The translations under genes were made by a program, and so were the position numbers. This document shows, piece by piece, positions 47,601 through 58,677 of a stretch of 64,000 bases of DNA. The notes beneath the pieces are model-generated. The model ran no database searches. It was not told where the DNA came from and saw only the letters and a list, made by a program, of their open reading frames with translations. Position 1 is the first letter of the stretch. Each line of letters begins with the position of its first letter. Source of the stretch: Henckelia pumila (taxonomy: Eukaryota; Streptophyta; Magnoliopsida; Lamiales; Gesneriaceae); the NCBI RefSeq assembly GCF_033568475.1, contig NC_133121.1:5704001-5768000 (forward strand). Direction: 5' to 3'.

Positions 47601-48940
47601 TAATTCAACTTGTAACCCATCATTTTTTCCCTCGTCGCGTATGAAATTCTTGACAAAATATGATATTATGATAGTGAAAAAATTATTACGAGACTTTCTT
47701 TATAAAATCGTCTCGAATCAATGGACGCATTTGAGCTTGGACACAATTCAAAATAGCCAATCATGTTGGTCTATCCTCGAATTCAAGAATGCACATGATG
47801 CAAGTATGGAACCCTTTTTCCCTTGATTAACGCTTTCTTGCTCGATTATTCGTGGGTGCCACCGTGAACACTGAACATATATACATGCATAAACTGTACA
47901 TAAGTCGTGCATTTCCCCTATCAACCTTATCTCGATCGTCTAGTTCCCACTTGGTGTTTGTTCACAAAACGTTAAATTGAAATAATCCAAAACCCAGTTG
48001 GAGGGCAAGTCCAAAATTGGTTGCCTCCATATATAATCTTGTGGTGAAGTTCAGTGCTGCCCTACAAATTACAGCGACATCAAGCACTCACTTCTTCATT
48101 ATTTTTTTGCACAAACTTTGGTGTCGAATTGGCGATTGAGAAGAGGGTCTCCTAATTTATATTGCATCGAATAATTCAAGCTTATTGGGAACATATTTGT
48201 ATGGTGAGAAGAAAACTAAGTTCAGGATAAATCATCCCAGAGTATAGTTAACAAATGAATGATCAATCACAGTTACCACTTCACCTAGGTGTACGCATAC
48301 CCCTTTCGATTTGTGAGCAAAGTCAACCCTTTTTTCAGGTTGAATTGGTGGTGATTAAAGGGATCAAGCATGTGATCTCAATTCCCCATTTCTCATATTC
48401 TATGGAAGAGGTAATACCGCAACAATCGAAAAGGGCAGTCGATGAAGCGAAAGAAGACACCGTTCATTCTTAGATGCACCATTAAAATATTAGTCTAAAG
48501 ATAACATGAAATTTCCCAAGGATGGTATTACAGTAACACATTCTTTAATTCATCTCCAAAGAACAACAGCTTCCAATTTTCTATTTCATTTTTTTTTTAT
48601 AATGAAAGGATATTAAAACAAGTAATCTTATATCTTAGGCCCAGTATACTTTTAAATTCATACCAAAAAAAGTTAGTGATGCTACCTGTTGCTATCCAAA
48701 AAACTTACCATTGGATAAAAAGAAAGATTGGAACAATCTTTTTGTGGGTATAGATCATTAGAAGTAGTGTTTGTGGTGACAACATATTTCGCAAGATCCA
48801 GGATGTCCCAAGTAGGGATCACCAACAAATTTCATTATGTGAAGTGGCAACACTGCAGGAGCACTACATATCTAAAATAGCTGGCCAGAGGAAAAGATAA
48901 ATCTGTTGCCATTATACCATTTTAAATCATTCCACCAACG
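43157..48940. other. AT-rich gene-free region
   Basis: I can support no gene here. It holds (AT)n runs at about 43614-43646 and 44650-44680, a tandem pair ATGCCCACAAGT...AAAATAAA at about 43766-43860, and a Helitron-like 3' end at 45958-45995. Confidence 0.6.
45958..45995 (-). mobile_element. Decayed Helitron-like 3' terminus
   Basis: On the minus strand GCACGCAACGCATAC (a hairpin weakened by C-to-T type changes) precedes GAGTACTAGTT, containing CTAG. This is the same arrangement as at 20761-20788. Confidence 0.3.

Positions 48941-49012
<72 letters not shown>
48941..49012. repeat. (TC)n(TA)n compound microsatellite
   Basis: About nine TC units run into about 26 TA units. A shorter TA run (49185-49206) resumes beyond the adjacent foldback element. 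Confidence 0.95.
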
Positions 49013-49015
<3 letters not shown>

Positions 49016-49016
<1 letters not shown>

Positions 49017-49175
49017 ATTCCCTGCACCCTAGGGTGTAGGAAAATTGTGTGCGACCACTAAAACCCGGTAATGGATTTTAGTGGTGCAAAAAAAAAAAAA
49101 CAAAAACCACTAAAACCCACTACTGAGTTTTAATGGTCGCACACAGTTTTCCTGCACCCTAGGGTGCAGGGGATC
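49016..49175. mobile_element. 160-bp foldback MITE with CCCTGCACCCTAGGGTG ends
   Basis: The left arm GATTCCCTGCACCCTAGGGT and the inverted right arm GATCCCCTGCACCCTAGGGT extend about 70 bp each, with a short A-rich loop near 49088-49102. Within each arm CCCTAGGG is itself palindromic. It is flanked on both sides by TA repeats, so a TA-rich target is likely but the exact duplication cannot be read. A decayed relative is at 12634-12799. Confidence 0.75.
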
Positions 49176-49834
49176 GGAGCTGTATGTATATATATATATA
49201 TATATATGTGTGTGGTGTGAGCGTGTGCCATTACTGAGATTTCCTATAATACATTTGGAGACACACACATAATACACTTGGAGACAATACCGAAAGTTAG
49301 TCTCATGAAGGTGTTCAACGAGATTCAACTTAATGATAAGAGATTGCAATGAATAATCACAATGAATAATCACAGATATATGCCATCAACTAATTTAACC
49401 CTACTTTCAAAAAAAGGAAAAAAAAAACTAATTTTACCCCGAGAAATGCTGTTGAAAAGATGGGCAGAGAAAACCACAGATTTCATGCTACATGATGTAC
49501 AGATAACTAAAATCCCTTTTTTTTTTACCCACAACGAACTGTCGAAACTAAAATTATTCGCGTTCGACGATGTACATCTTGTTATATATGGTTTGACTAA
49601 AAGGTTTCACCTATAACACGGGTGTGCAACAAGAACTGAAAGTGGATTAGAATGCTTTGATTACGGATTTTCAAAAACGAGGTTTAGAATTGAGATGCAC
49701 ATGTTCTAGTCAACTACGGCGAAAAAAGCTCAAGATACCTCTAAAATTTTCAGTAACCTGCTGAGTAGCGAACCGCGAATATAAATCATATGAAATTCAA
49801 TTAGTTATTGTACAAAGACTACTCAAAATAAACA

Positions 49835-52800
49835 CTAGTAATAGTAAGAACCTTCTGCACTCGTGTTCTGGTATGAACCTTGCTGTGTATGGATGTTTTG
49901 GTAGGCAACTGATGGAGGATTTGAGTTCTGATAGGGCATGTGAGAACTAACATTTGAATACACGCCATGCGGGGAGTTGTAGCTCTGATAGACTCCTGCT
50001 TGAGGATAGTTATTTGGTCCAGTAGAAGATGGGTGCATCTGATGCATATATCGTGAAACATTGACATGTTCTGAACTGCCAAAATCAGGTCCAGTAAAAT
50101 ATGGATCATGGAACTTCGCTCTCGTCCTCCCAGCAAACTAAAAGTTCAAAGAACAAGTGTTAAAACTCTTTGATTGTCCTATATGAAGCTCTAAGCCTAT
50201 ATGCTATTTAAACAGAAGTTCTCATGAAGAATTCGAGGAAAATAGAAGCAAGAATAACTGCAGTTTCCTAACTCCTTATTAAATCGGATAAGCGATAACC
50301 AAAAAACACTCCCAATTGGTAGTTTTGCCTTCACTGCTAATTGAGACTATAGATATATTATGCCATATTCTTTAGCAGAGTGGTTGATAAATTAACCAAG
50401 TGTTTGGCTTAACATATAATGGCAACTGTTTGATGCCAAGATTTTCAAGTGATGGTACCACTAGACTAGGGGTGCAAATGAACCGAACCTGTTCGTGAGC
50501 TTTACGAGTCCGCTCGATAAATATTTTATTCGTATTCGAGCTTATCGAACTCGAGCCGAATTCGAACATGTTCGAACTTTTTTTCGAGCCGAAATTACTC
50601 TATTCGATAGTTCGCGAATAGTTCGCGAGCCTTAATATTTAATTAATATAATATAATTATATAATAATATATATACATTTCGAGCTTTCGAACCATAATA
50701 TCCGAATAGTTCACGAATAGGTTCGAATATTTCGAACCGAACTCGAACTTCATTTCGAGCCGAACTCGAGCCAAAATATTTGAAATTATCGAACTTCGAA
50801 TCGAGCTCGAACTCGAATATACTCTTATCGAGCCGAATTCGAACCTTAAAATTTTACCATTATTCGGCTCGATTCGGTTCGTTTGCACCCCTACACTAGA
50901 CTGCCCTTGCTCACCACTATATCAAATTTCCAGCGAGAGATTTTTTTTTAATTCTAAACTGCAGTCATGCATACATCCATCTTAAGATGTTACAACCATT
51001 TTGATAAGTAGACAAGTATGCCCAAAAAAGAGAAAAAGGCATCTAAATTGCAAACAACCTCAGGGCGGTGCAGGAGTTTGGAACACTAATTTAAAATCTT
51101 TCGGTCAATGTAACTATAGAAAGTAAAAAATATATACTAAACTCACCTCAACATCGTGCCTCCCTCCAAAAATGATATTGTCCTCATTGATAACAGAGTA
51201 ACTGAATGCAAAATTCAAATGAAGTCCAATTATAAAACATGACAGTGATCGACTCCAACAGTTCATGTATACAATTTTGCATAGATAGTAAATATAAGAT
51301 GGCCATAGCCATTACCTAGAAGCCCGTGGAAGAGCAGGATAACTTGGAGATTCATGGTCACGAAAACCACCCTGGGTATTAGCACAAACACAACTATTAC
51401 ATTATTTAAACAATGATCGTAATTGCAATATCTTTACAAACACAATTTTTGTTTCATGAGTTGGCATGACTTATTTATCGTGTAAACTTAGGTAATTTTA
51501 ATTCTGAGAAGCAAAATAGTACTGCTCTTTACATGAGCTTGCAGGGAAAACAAACAACACAACTATGTGAATCGTACTGCTGCACAAGTTGAGATCTAAA
51601 TATTCAAACTTGAAGATCTTTTACTATGAGTAGGTCCGTGAGAGTAGTTTGAAATTTTCATCTCTCACACAAAAAACAATGATATATTTCATGAGAAGGC
51701 AAGTTGAACAGAAAAACATACAGTCATATGTCCGTATCTTCCAGAACTTCCAGCTCCAATGGGACTTGGTCGAGGGAGGCCGCCACGCAGATTTCTGGCA
51801 GAATCAAATCTTGGGATCGGTCTCACAGGAGTAGGTTCCACTAAAGCAGTTGCATCACGAAGACATCTGGTTCTAAGTCTTAATGATATCTCAGTTAAGG
51901 CATCTCTAGCAACCCCAAAACTTCCACATATCTAATTATCAGAAGTATGAACAAGCATTAAAATAGAGCCATGTCATCCCAATTAAGATTTCAGCACCGT
52001 TAGGCATTGACTGACAGGACAAAAAGTTAAAGTACAAGACATCACCTGCACAAGCTCTTCATCATCAAATGCACATGTAGGCTTATCTTCCTTGGAAAGA
52101 ACACGTATGTCTGCTTGAGTTCTCCTCCTCATCTCATTGATAATACTACCTCCTTGTCCAAGAATGCAGCCAACCTTACTAGATGGAACAAGAAGCCTTG
52201 TGGTGACGGTTCCCTTCTCAGACAATTCGCAGGTCTTATTTTGAAGCTGGAGAATGGCGTCAATAGTCTGTGATCTTTGATCCAAAAGAGCCTAAAACAA
52301 TATTTAGCTCAGCAGAAGCCAACAAAACACTAAAAGAAATTAATCTGACACTTCAGAGAAAATCAACCTCAAGTGAGAAAACACGAATAACTCTTTCATC
52401 GGACTCTTTAGACACGTTTTCAACACGGACACTAGCTCCAGTTTCCCGTTCCAATACTTTAACATTTAATCCTCCCTTTCCGATCACACCACCAATCTTT
52501 TCAGCCGAACAGAGAATTTTCATACTGAACTCACTTAGTGTTTCCTGATCATGTGGAGGACCAATACCATCAAAGTTTTCAGGTTCAAATTTAGACGGCC
52601 TGGTCACGTGTCCTCCCCTCCATGGCACAGGTGACAAATTATAAACATCAGCATTATGTTCTGACCAAGAGAAATCTCCTGAACGAAGCATATCTCTGAC
52701 TTCGAGACCAGAAGGGTGAGATCCTTGACTAGCATAGGTACTTGATAAACTCAAAGAAGGCTTATCCTTGCGTGGATTCTGATGCAAACGAGTTGATACT

Positions 52801-53975
52801 TCATACAGAGCTTTCTTTGCTGTGGCAGGTGTACCTGATATCTAAACCATACCAAAAAGGTATCAATATCACGACTCGTTTAATCCTATGAAATAATGGA
52901 AACCGGCTTGAACAGGTGTCCAGACTACAGATACATCCAATTATTTAATTGAAGTATGAAACAGAAGGCCCAATAGTCTGGCGTAAAAATAAGTTAAAAC
53001 AGTTTTTTTGCTTTCCACAAGAAGCTTCCTAGATAATAATGAAGTAGAAGCCTGCAAAGTGACAAATTTTAGGATCTTTCTTCCCATGTTTCACTATCTA
53101 TCAACTCATAATCTCGACTCAGTTCAAACCAAGAGTATGACCATCTTCCGAGCTAGTATTTATTTCCATTGCCAGTGATTTCTTCAGACATGAACAAGGG
53201 AAATATTTACCACAGAGAGAAGCATATCAGAAGAAATGAATAAATATCCTATTGCGCGCCTAAAATATGGCAATGGAATATGTTTGCTTTCAATCCACCA
53301 ACAGTCTTTCGAGTCCAAATGATAACAGACGAATCAGAATAAACATTTTACCTGCACCAATTCTTCATTGCTATTGGCACACACTGGGAGGTGATCTGCA
53401 GGAGAAACACGTATATCTGCCCCAGTTTCACTGCGTAATCTTTGGATGACGTCTCCTTTTTTTCCTAACAGGCATCCAACAGTATTATTAGACACAAGAA
53501 GCCTTGCAGTGACCACAAGGTCATCTCTATTGTTGCTTTCTGCTCCACCAAGGTCTTCCTTGACAATTCTGTCGTGAACTCTAAGGAGGGCATCCTGTGC
53601 CGCACAGTGTGGCTTCCTAACATCGTCTCCTTTCCCGGAAGTGTCACCATTTTTTGTTTTCTGTATATTTGCGGGTTTATCTGAAGGACTGCAAATGATT
53701 ATTACCCTTTCATCAGACCCTGGAATAGAATCAGTAACTGTAATTGTTGCTTGAGTCTCTTCTCTGAGGGCTTTCACTATGTTACCACCTTTACCAATAA
53801 CACTGCCAATCTTTTTTGAATAACAAAGAATTCGATAAACAGTGTCCGAAAAATCAGAATTTCCAGAAAATCGTTCCAGAGGAAAATTATGGCGTCTCTC
53901 CCCACTAGGAGCACCCTTTCTTTTGAACTGTGGATTAGAATTTTTGTTCAGAAAGTTTCTCCTGTTTCCTTCCAT
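49835..53975 (-). CDS. Multi-KH-domain RNA-binding protein (HEN4/At4g18375-like)
   Basis: Probable nuclear RNA-binding protein of the plant poly(C)-binding/HEN4 type; targets unknown. Coding exons on the minus strand: 53975-53352, 52841-52368, 52291-52046, 51931-51722, 51371-51316, 51201-51147, 50137-49835; 655 aa, every join in frame. Four KH domains are visible with GxxG loops: KH1 from about residue 47 (IGSVIGKGG, with an inserted basic linker), KH2 (VGCLLGKKGDVIQRLR), KH3 (IGGVIGKGG), KH4 (VGCILGQGG). Introns cut at the same place near the ends of KH2 and KH4 (ELVQ|I), suggesting tandem duplication of a KH pair. The C-terminal tail is Tyr/Gln/Ser/Asn-rich with YQN/YQS repeats ending SYYY, probably disordered. 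A 5'UTR intron (about 55175 to 53976+) holds upstream ATGs in the leader. The intron before the last exon hosts a hAT MITE. Confidence 0.9.
50467..50893. mobile_element. hAT-type MITE in the last intron of the KH gene, perfect 8-bp target duplication
   Basis: The ends TAGGGGTGCAAATGAACCGA and (inverted) TAGGGGTGCAAACGAACCGA differ at one position. Identical CACTAGAC copies lie at 50459-50466 and 50894-50901. The interior is rich in TTCGAGC/GCTCGAA direct and inverted repeats. It belongs to a widespread plant hAT MITE type starting TAGGGGTGCAAA. Confidence 0.9.
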
Positions 53976-55290
53976 GACTTGATGGAAGATACGAACGCAG
54001 CACGGTACGTATTGCTATTTTATTTTATTTAAACATAAATTTTGGGAGAAGACACCTACACAGGGCAGAGCAACATATGTCAGAAAAATCAGAAGTCGTT
54101 AAGTAAAAATTAATGAATTATTCAAGAAATTTATGATAGACCACAAAATTATTTGAAAATCAATATCCAACATCTGATCAAGGAAGCCATAGAGGAAAGA
54201 GGCAAGAGACATATTTGATACAGTAAATTTTTACTCCAAAGTTCAAACATACTTTGAGCAATACAGTCACGAAACTTAACGAATTCAACTTACTGACGCA
54301 GCAATTCTCTTAAGAATCAGTGACAAATATTGTTGCATGCCATCAATTCATTTTCCATTTTACCACATCTAAAGTAATTATCCATTTTTTTGGTATATTT
54401 TTTTAAAATCATTTTTTCTCTAGCTTGCAACACAACGACATGAGATGGGATTTGAAATATTACCAAACAAAAAACTCATCTTTTACACAAAATAAAAGTA
54501 TCAACCACCTAGTTAGCAAGTAGGCATATAATTTGGTACGTAATTGGACAATAAAAATAAAGATCACAAGGATCCTTGTCACTAAGAAAGACATATTTGG
54601 GGAAATAAAACATTATTGATCCAAAGAACTCCTCATCATTAAGTGGACTAACACTCTCATTTCGATTCAAATTTCAGTTCCAGACACAATCAACAGCCGC
54701 ACAACCCAAGCAACATCGCACAAATCCTACACCAAAATATCTTAACTCATTAACAATCTGCAATAACTTGATAAAAATTCAACTAAACAATATCACCAAC
54801 ACAGAAGCTCAGCTTGCATCGACACAACTCTGAGCTCACAGCCTATAACTTCAAAAAAAAAAGTCTAAAAAACACCATATCAAACAACCATTGACCAAAA
54901 AAACAGGGTACCGACCTCAACAAGATAACACATACAAATGCTCGCGCCCTAGCTCAAAATAACGCAACTGTCACCGATGAAAAAAATCCCAGTTTCTTTT
55001 CATATTCAATTTGAACTGTAAAACCAAAACCACCAGAAACATTTTAATATTAAAAAAAAAATCGCAAAAAAATTCCTCTACAGTTACCGGCCGCATTCAG
55101 AAGAACTGACGCCAAAACTGTAACGACGATAGAGAAAAATGAAAAATAAACGTCGAAATTTAGGAAAAGACATACCAGGTACAGCCATACTGGAAGATGA
55201 GAGTGAGATTTTTGGGACATCTTCGCGTTTTGTGGATGTTCTGAGCTCTGAAGAGAGAACAGAGAAATTATAGGGCTTTTGGTTCATTTC
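53976..55290 (-). other. 5' leader and leader intron of the KH gene
   Basis: A leader exon appears to end at 55176 with donor CCTG|GTATGT; the acceptor would be near 54013 (AAAATAG). Upstream ATGs at 55287 and 55190 share a frame that runs past the main ATG at 53975 in a different frame, so an overlapping uORF is possible if transcription starts upstream of them. Confidence 0.45.
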
Positions 55291-55810
55291 CTTTTTTTCT
55301 ATTTTGGGTAAATTTCAAAGACCCACTCAAACTCTCAATTTCTGATGTAGTCGAATACGAAGAAAATTTTAATGTTTGGATCGAGTCCGTTCGAAATATT
55401 TGATCCTAAATATTAACATATAATTATATTATTATTTGATAAAATATTAAAACTCAGAATCAGAGAATAAAATAATTTGGAATCAAGTTTGTTTCGAACA
55501 GAGTCGAACTCAATGATTACGATTAAGAATCCAATTCAAACTGACTCGAAGTCTAACGATCTAGACCCGTTTGATATTTTATATATAGTTTTTTCTTGAC
55601 ATTTTATATGTTAAAATAAAATAAAATAGTATATTTATGATTAAAAATAGATTTAAAAGTTCGAATTAAAAGTTTCAGCCTAACAAAACCAACATAGTCA
55701 AATTAACTAGCAGATAACTTTTGGTTTCATCCGGATAGTTTTATTTTCCATCAAATATGACTAGTTTATAAATTAACTACTATTTTCTTGAATGATAAAA
55801 ACTTTTATTA

Positions 55811-55977
55811 GACGGTCTCATGAGACAATTTTGTGAAACGGATCTTTTATTTGAGTTGCTTAAGAAAAAATATTATTTTTTATGTCAAAAATATTATTAT
55901 TTTTATTTTAAATATGGGTTGGATTGACTCGTCTCACGGATAAAGATCCGTGAGACTTATCCATGAGACCGTCTCAC
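55811..55977. mobile_element. Foldback element with GAGACGGTCTC-type ends
   Basis: GACGGTCTCATGAGACAATT at the left and CCATGAGACCGTCTCAC at the right are inverted. An internal GTCTCACGG...CCGTGAGAC palindrome is also present. Fragments of the same repeat occur near 35128, 36645 and 47690. Confidence 0.55.
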
Positions 55978-56670
55978 AAAAAATCTACTCTTCTTAAATA
56001 ATTAATTATTCATAAAAAGTAAAATAATCACATAACATTTGTATATTGTTTAATTAATTTATTGTCATAAAAGTACAATAAATCGTGAAATTTCTTTATC
56101 CATATTAGACAGAATTTTAAAATAAAATAATTTAATATACTTGTTAAATCAGGATTTGTCTCGCTCAATCTTCATTTATACTAACATATATATATTAGGG
56201 ATCGGTCGATGCTACTCCACCCGTAGTGTCCGGGTGGGGTATGGACGGCCTGAATCTTTTTGCAGGTCAACAGTGATGATCTGGGTCGTCAAATTTGGTT
56301 TCAGGGTAATGTCCTGAAGCCAACATCGACAGATCCGTATATTAGATTCCATGCTTATTCATTTGTGCTAAATTCATGTTTATCAATATCTATTAGTATT
56401 TTTAAGTTCGTAAAATCAAATCGGGCATTAAAAAAAAGTTTGTGAAATCAAATGTTCAAAAAAATCGGTTTATCTTTTTTAAAAAAAACGGTTTATAATT
56501 GTAATTAAAAAAACTAATTCATGAGACGATGTTAGAGAAGTTTTTATGGCATAATTTATGAAAACTCCTAATTTTTTCATTAAATATGACAAATTAAATG
56601 TGTGTCATGAATATAAAATATTAATTTTATTACACATTATCGAAATACAAAAATCACTTTAAAAATAACT

Positions 56671-56783
56671 TAGATAGTGTTTGAGATTACTTTTAAAAAT
56701 CACTTTTGAGTTTTTTTTACACAAAATTTATTTTAAAAAAGTTGATAAACACTTCTTGGAACTAGTATCAAACACTATCTTAA
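56671..56783. mobile_element. Short MITE, AGATAGTGTTTGAGA ends
   Basis: TTAGATAGTGTTTGAGATTA and the inverted end (ATCAAACACTATCTTA) delimit about 113 bp; the arms continue as AAGAAGTGTTTATCAAC-type sequence. It is a relative of the elements at 11983 and 28188. Confidence 0.55.
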
Positions 56784-57040
56784 ACCGTTAAACTCATGAG
56801 CCAGCCAACTGAACAAGCTAAATGACAATTAAAATTGAGCTTGAGCTGATTTTAAAATTTACTGAATAATAATCAGGATTAATTATCATTTCCCCCTTGT
56901 AATTACCAAATCTAATTCCCATTTTTGCATGTTCTAAAACGACATTGAAGTCAAACACAAAAGAAAAATAAACTAAACAGTGCAAGTTCTAAAAGAAAGA
57001 AAAAAAAAACTAAAATGAAAAATAAAACAAATGATCCTAA

Positions 57041-57848
57041 TCAACCAGCCGAGCCAACGGCTCCCGTCGGCTTCGCGCCGCCGCGCTTGAACGGTTCCAA
57101 GCCCAGAGTCAGGTCCAGCTCCATTTCACCGCACTCAACCGTATCCGCACTCGGCTCGGCGCCGGCCGAATGCTCCGGCTCATCCGAAGCCCAACCCTCC
57201 AACTCCACAGTACTCTGCTTCGTCCTCCTGCCGGAATTCTTGAAACGCCGCCGCGTCTTCACCCTGTGCAGATCACTCGACCGTGGAAAACGGTCTTGAT
57301 CTTCTCTGTTCACATGCCTTATGTCAAACGCCGGCCGATCTTTCGTCTCCGCCGCGTGCCCGGTAATCGGAGCTCCTCTGAGAACCGCTCCGACGGCGTC
57401 CTCACAGAGCTGCCAGCTACCGGACCAGAGAAGCCCCGCCGACCCATCTATCGGGTTCACAATCCGGCCGCATGCGTCGTACAGCAAAGACCTGAAAATT
57501 GCTGTAAAACAAAAAGTTATGAATCATATATATATCTCGCACGGAGGTAGCATTTATCAAAGCTTTTAGGAAGTAACAAAAATTTAATTGCTTTCTAAAA
57601 GCTCTCTCAAACAATGCCTGATTCTCCGGTTGCATGAAAGCATCAGATAGAATACCAGGGCGGAGGTTTGGTGGGCCGGCATCGATGAGGTTCAAGAGTC
57701 CGGCGCGGCCGTAGAACTTGGCGAGAAAGATGGTGGCGTTGGCTTGCGAGTCGGGACATTTGATCCACTCCAGGCACGGCTTTATACTACAATCTTCACT
57801 GCACCCCTTGCGCAGCACTCGGCATCCATTACAACTCATCATTCGCAT
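57041..57848 (-). CDS. Class II LOB-domain transcription factor (LBD40/41/42-like)
   Basis: Plant-specific DNA-binding regulator. Exons on the minus strand: 57848-57656 and 57501-57041, 217 aa. The start MRMMSCNGC is chosen because class II proteins begin MRMSCNGC; an in-frame ATG at 57869 would add seven residues. The zinc-finger-like motif C-x2-C-x6-C-x3-C is intact ([15 protein letters not shown]), followed by [18 protein letters not shown]. The join uses the acceptor TTTTACAG at 57502-57503, restoring the family motif [18 protein letters not shown]; the nearer downstream AG would break frame. [19 protein letters not shown] and VLRGAPI follow, with a C-terminal DLTLGLEP motif (EAR-like LxLxL), fitting a repressor role. 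There is no class I leucine zipper. The 154-bp intron contains a palindromic MITE. Confidence 0.92.
57545..57619. mobile_element. Small palindromic MITE inside the LBD intron
   Basis: AGGTAGCATTTATCAAAGCT and (inverted) AGGCATTGTTTGAGAGAGCT give arms of about 31 bp over a 75-bp element. It makes up about half of the 154-bp intron. It resembles the GTAGTGTTTGAGA family. Confidence 0.5.
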
Positions 57849-57869
57849 TTCTCTATCCTTCAACTTCAT

Positions 57870-58677
57870 TCATTTCACTAATATATATATATATATATAT
57901 ATGTGTGTGTTATATATATACGCAGAGTGTCGCAAAAATCCAAACTAATGCTGCATGGTTTCGGCATTGAAGGGTATGGTCTCATTCGGAATGGTTATTG
58001 ATGCAGAATAAAATAAAGTAAGTAATATGTGGCCATATTCATGAGTGGGGGGAGCCGCATCAAGTTTCATGTAATTTAAATTTATTGTAAAAAAGCTTGG
58101 ATCCAACTTCTTGCATGTAGTTTTGTCTTTATTTATAATATGTCTTGAATCTCCAACAACCATAATTTGTCTTTTTTTAAAATTGGGTACGAAATGAAAT
58201 AATAATACAAAAATGACATGATGTTCAAATAGAATAAAACAAGAGTCAAAGGTGAAAGAAATTTAAAGTATTTGGTGGCGGCCACGTGAATGGCGTAGGG
58301 AGGGGATGTGGGAAACAATGTGTGCAGCGCGTGGAGGCGACGCGATCGTGTCAGAGCGCGGTCGAATCGCCACGTATCGTGGAGGCCGAGGAAATGCGGG
58401 ACCCACATGGAATATGATGACCGAGGCGGCCACGAGCCCATGACCAATACCGATTTCTACCTAAAACATAGCATTGATTTCATTTTTTATGTCGACTGGG
58501 AGCAAATGCAGTAACGTAGAAATATCATATTTTTGTATAATTTGGACTCCCATTCGTGAAGCTCGTTCGACTGACAAAACTACACTGAAAACTATAGCTA
58601 TGGGCCAGGGCCAAGGCCAGGAGAAACAGTAACAGTGTCCGCAGCATAGCAACGAGGGTCGATCCCGCCGCACTCGA
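57870..58677. promoter_or_regulatory. LBD promoter region and PEX14 3' flank
   Basis: No gene is seen. It includes an (AT)n run (57880-57901) within the LBD leader, and a GC-rich island (58270-58445) with a G-box CACGTG at 58283-58288, about 435 bp upstream of the LBD start. The PEX14 3'UTR presumably occupies the right part. Confidence 0.4.

Noticed and set aside
48255-48473. 72-codon frame with a fairly protein-like composition
   Set aside because: No recognisable motif, no neighbouring exon in frame; kept out for lack of support.
49819-50136. Alternative 105-codon minus-strand frame in the last KH exon
   Set aside because: The other frame (ending SYYY) continues in phase from the upstream exons and has the YQN repeats.
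57015-57569. Plus-strand open frames across the LBD gene
   Set aside because: They are complementary to the real LBD exon 2; compositional shadows without family features.
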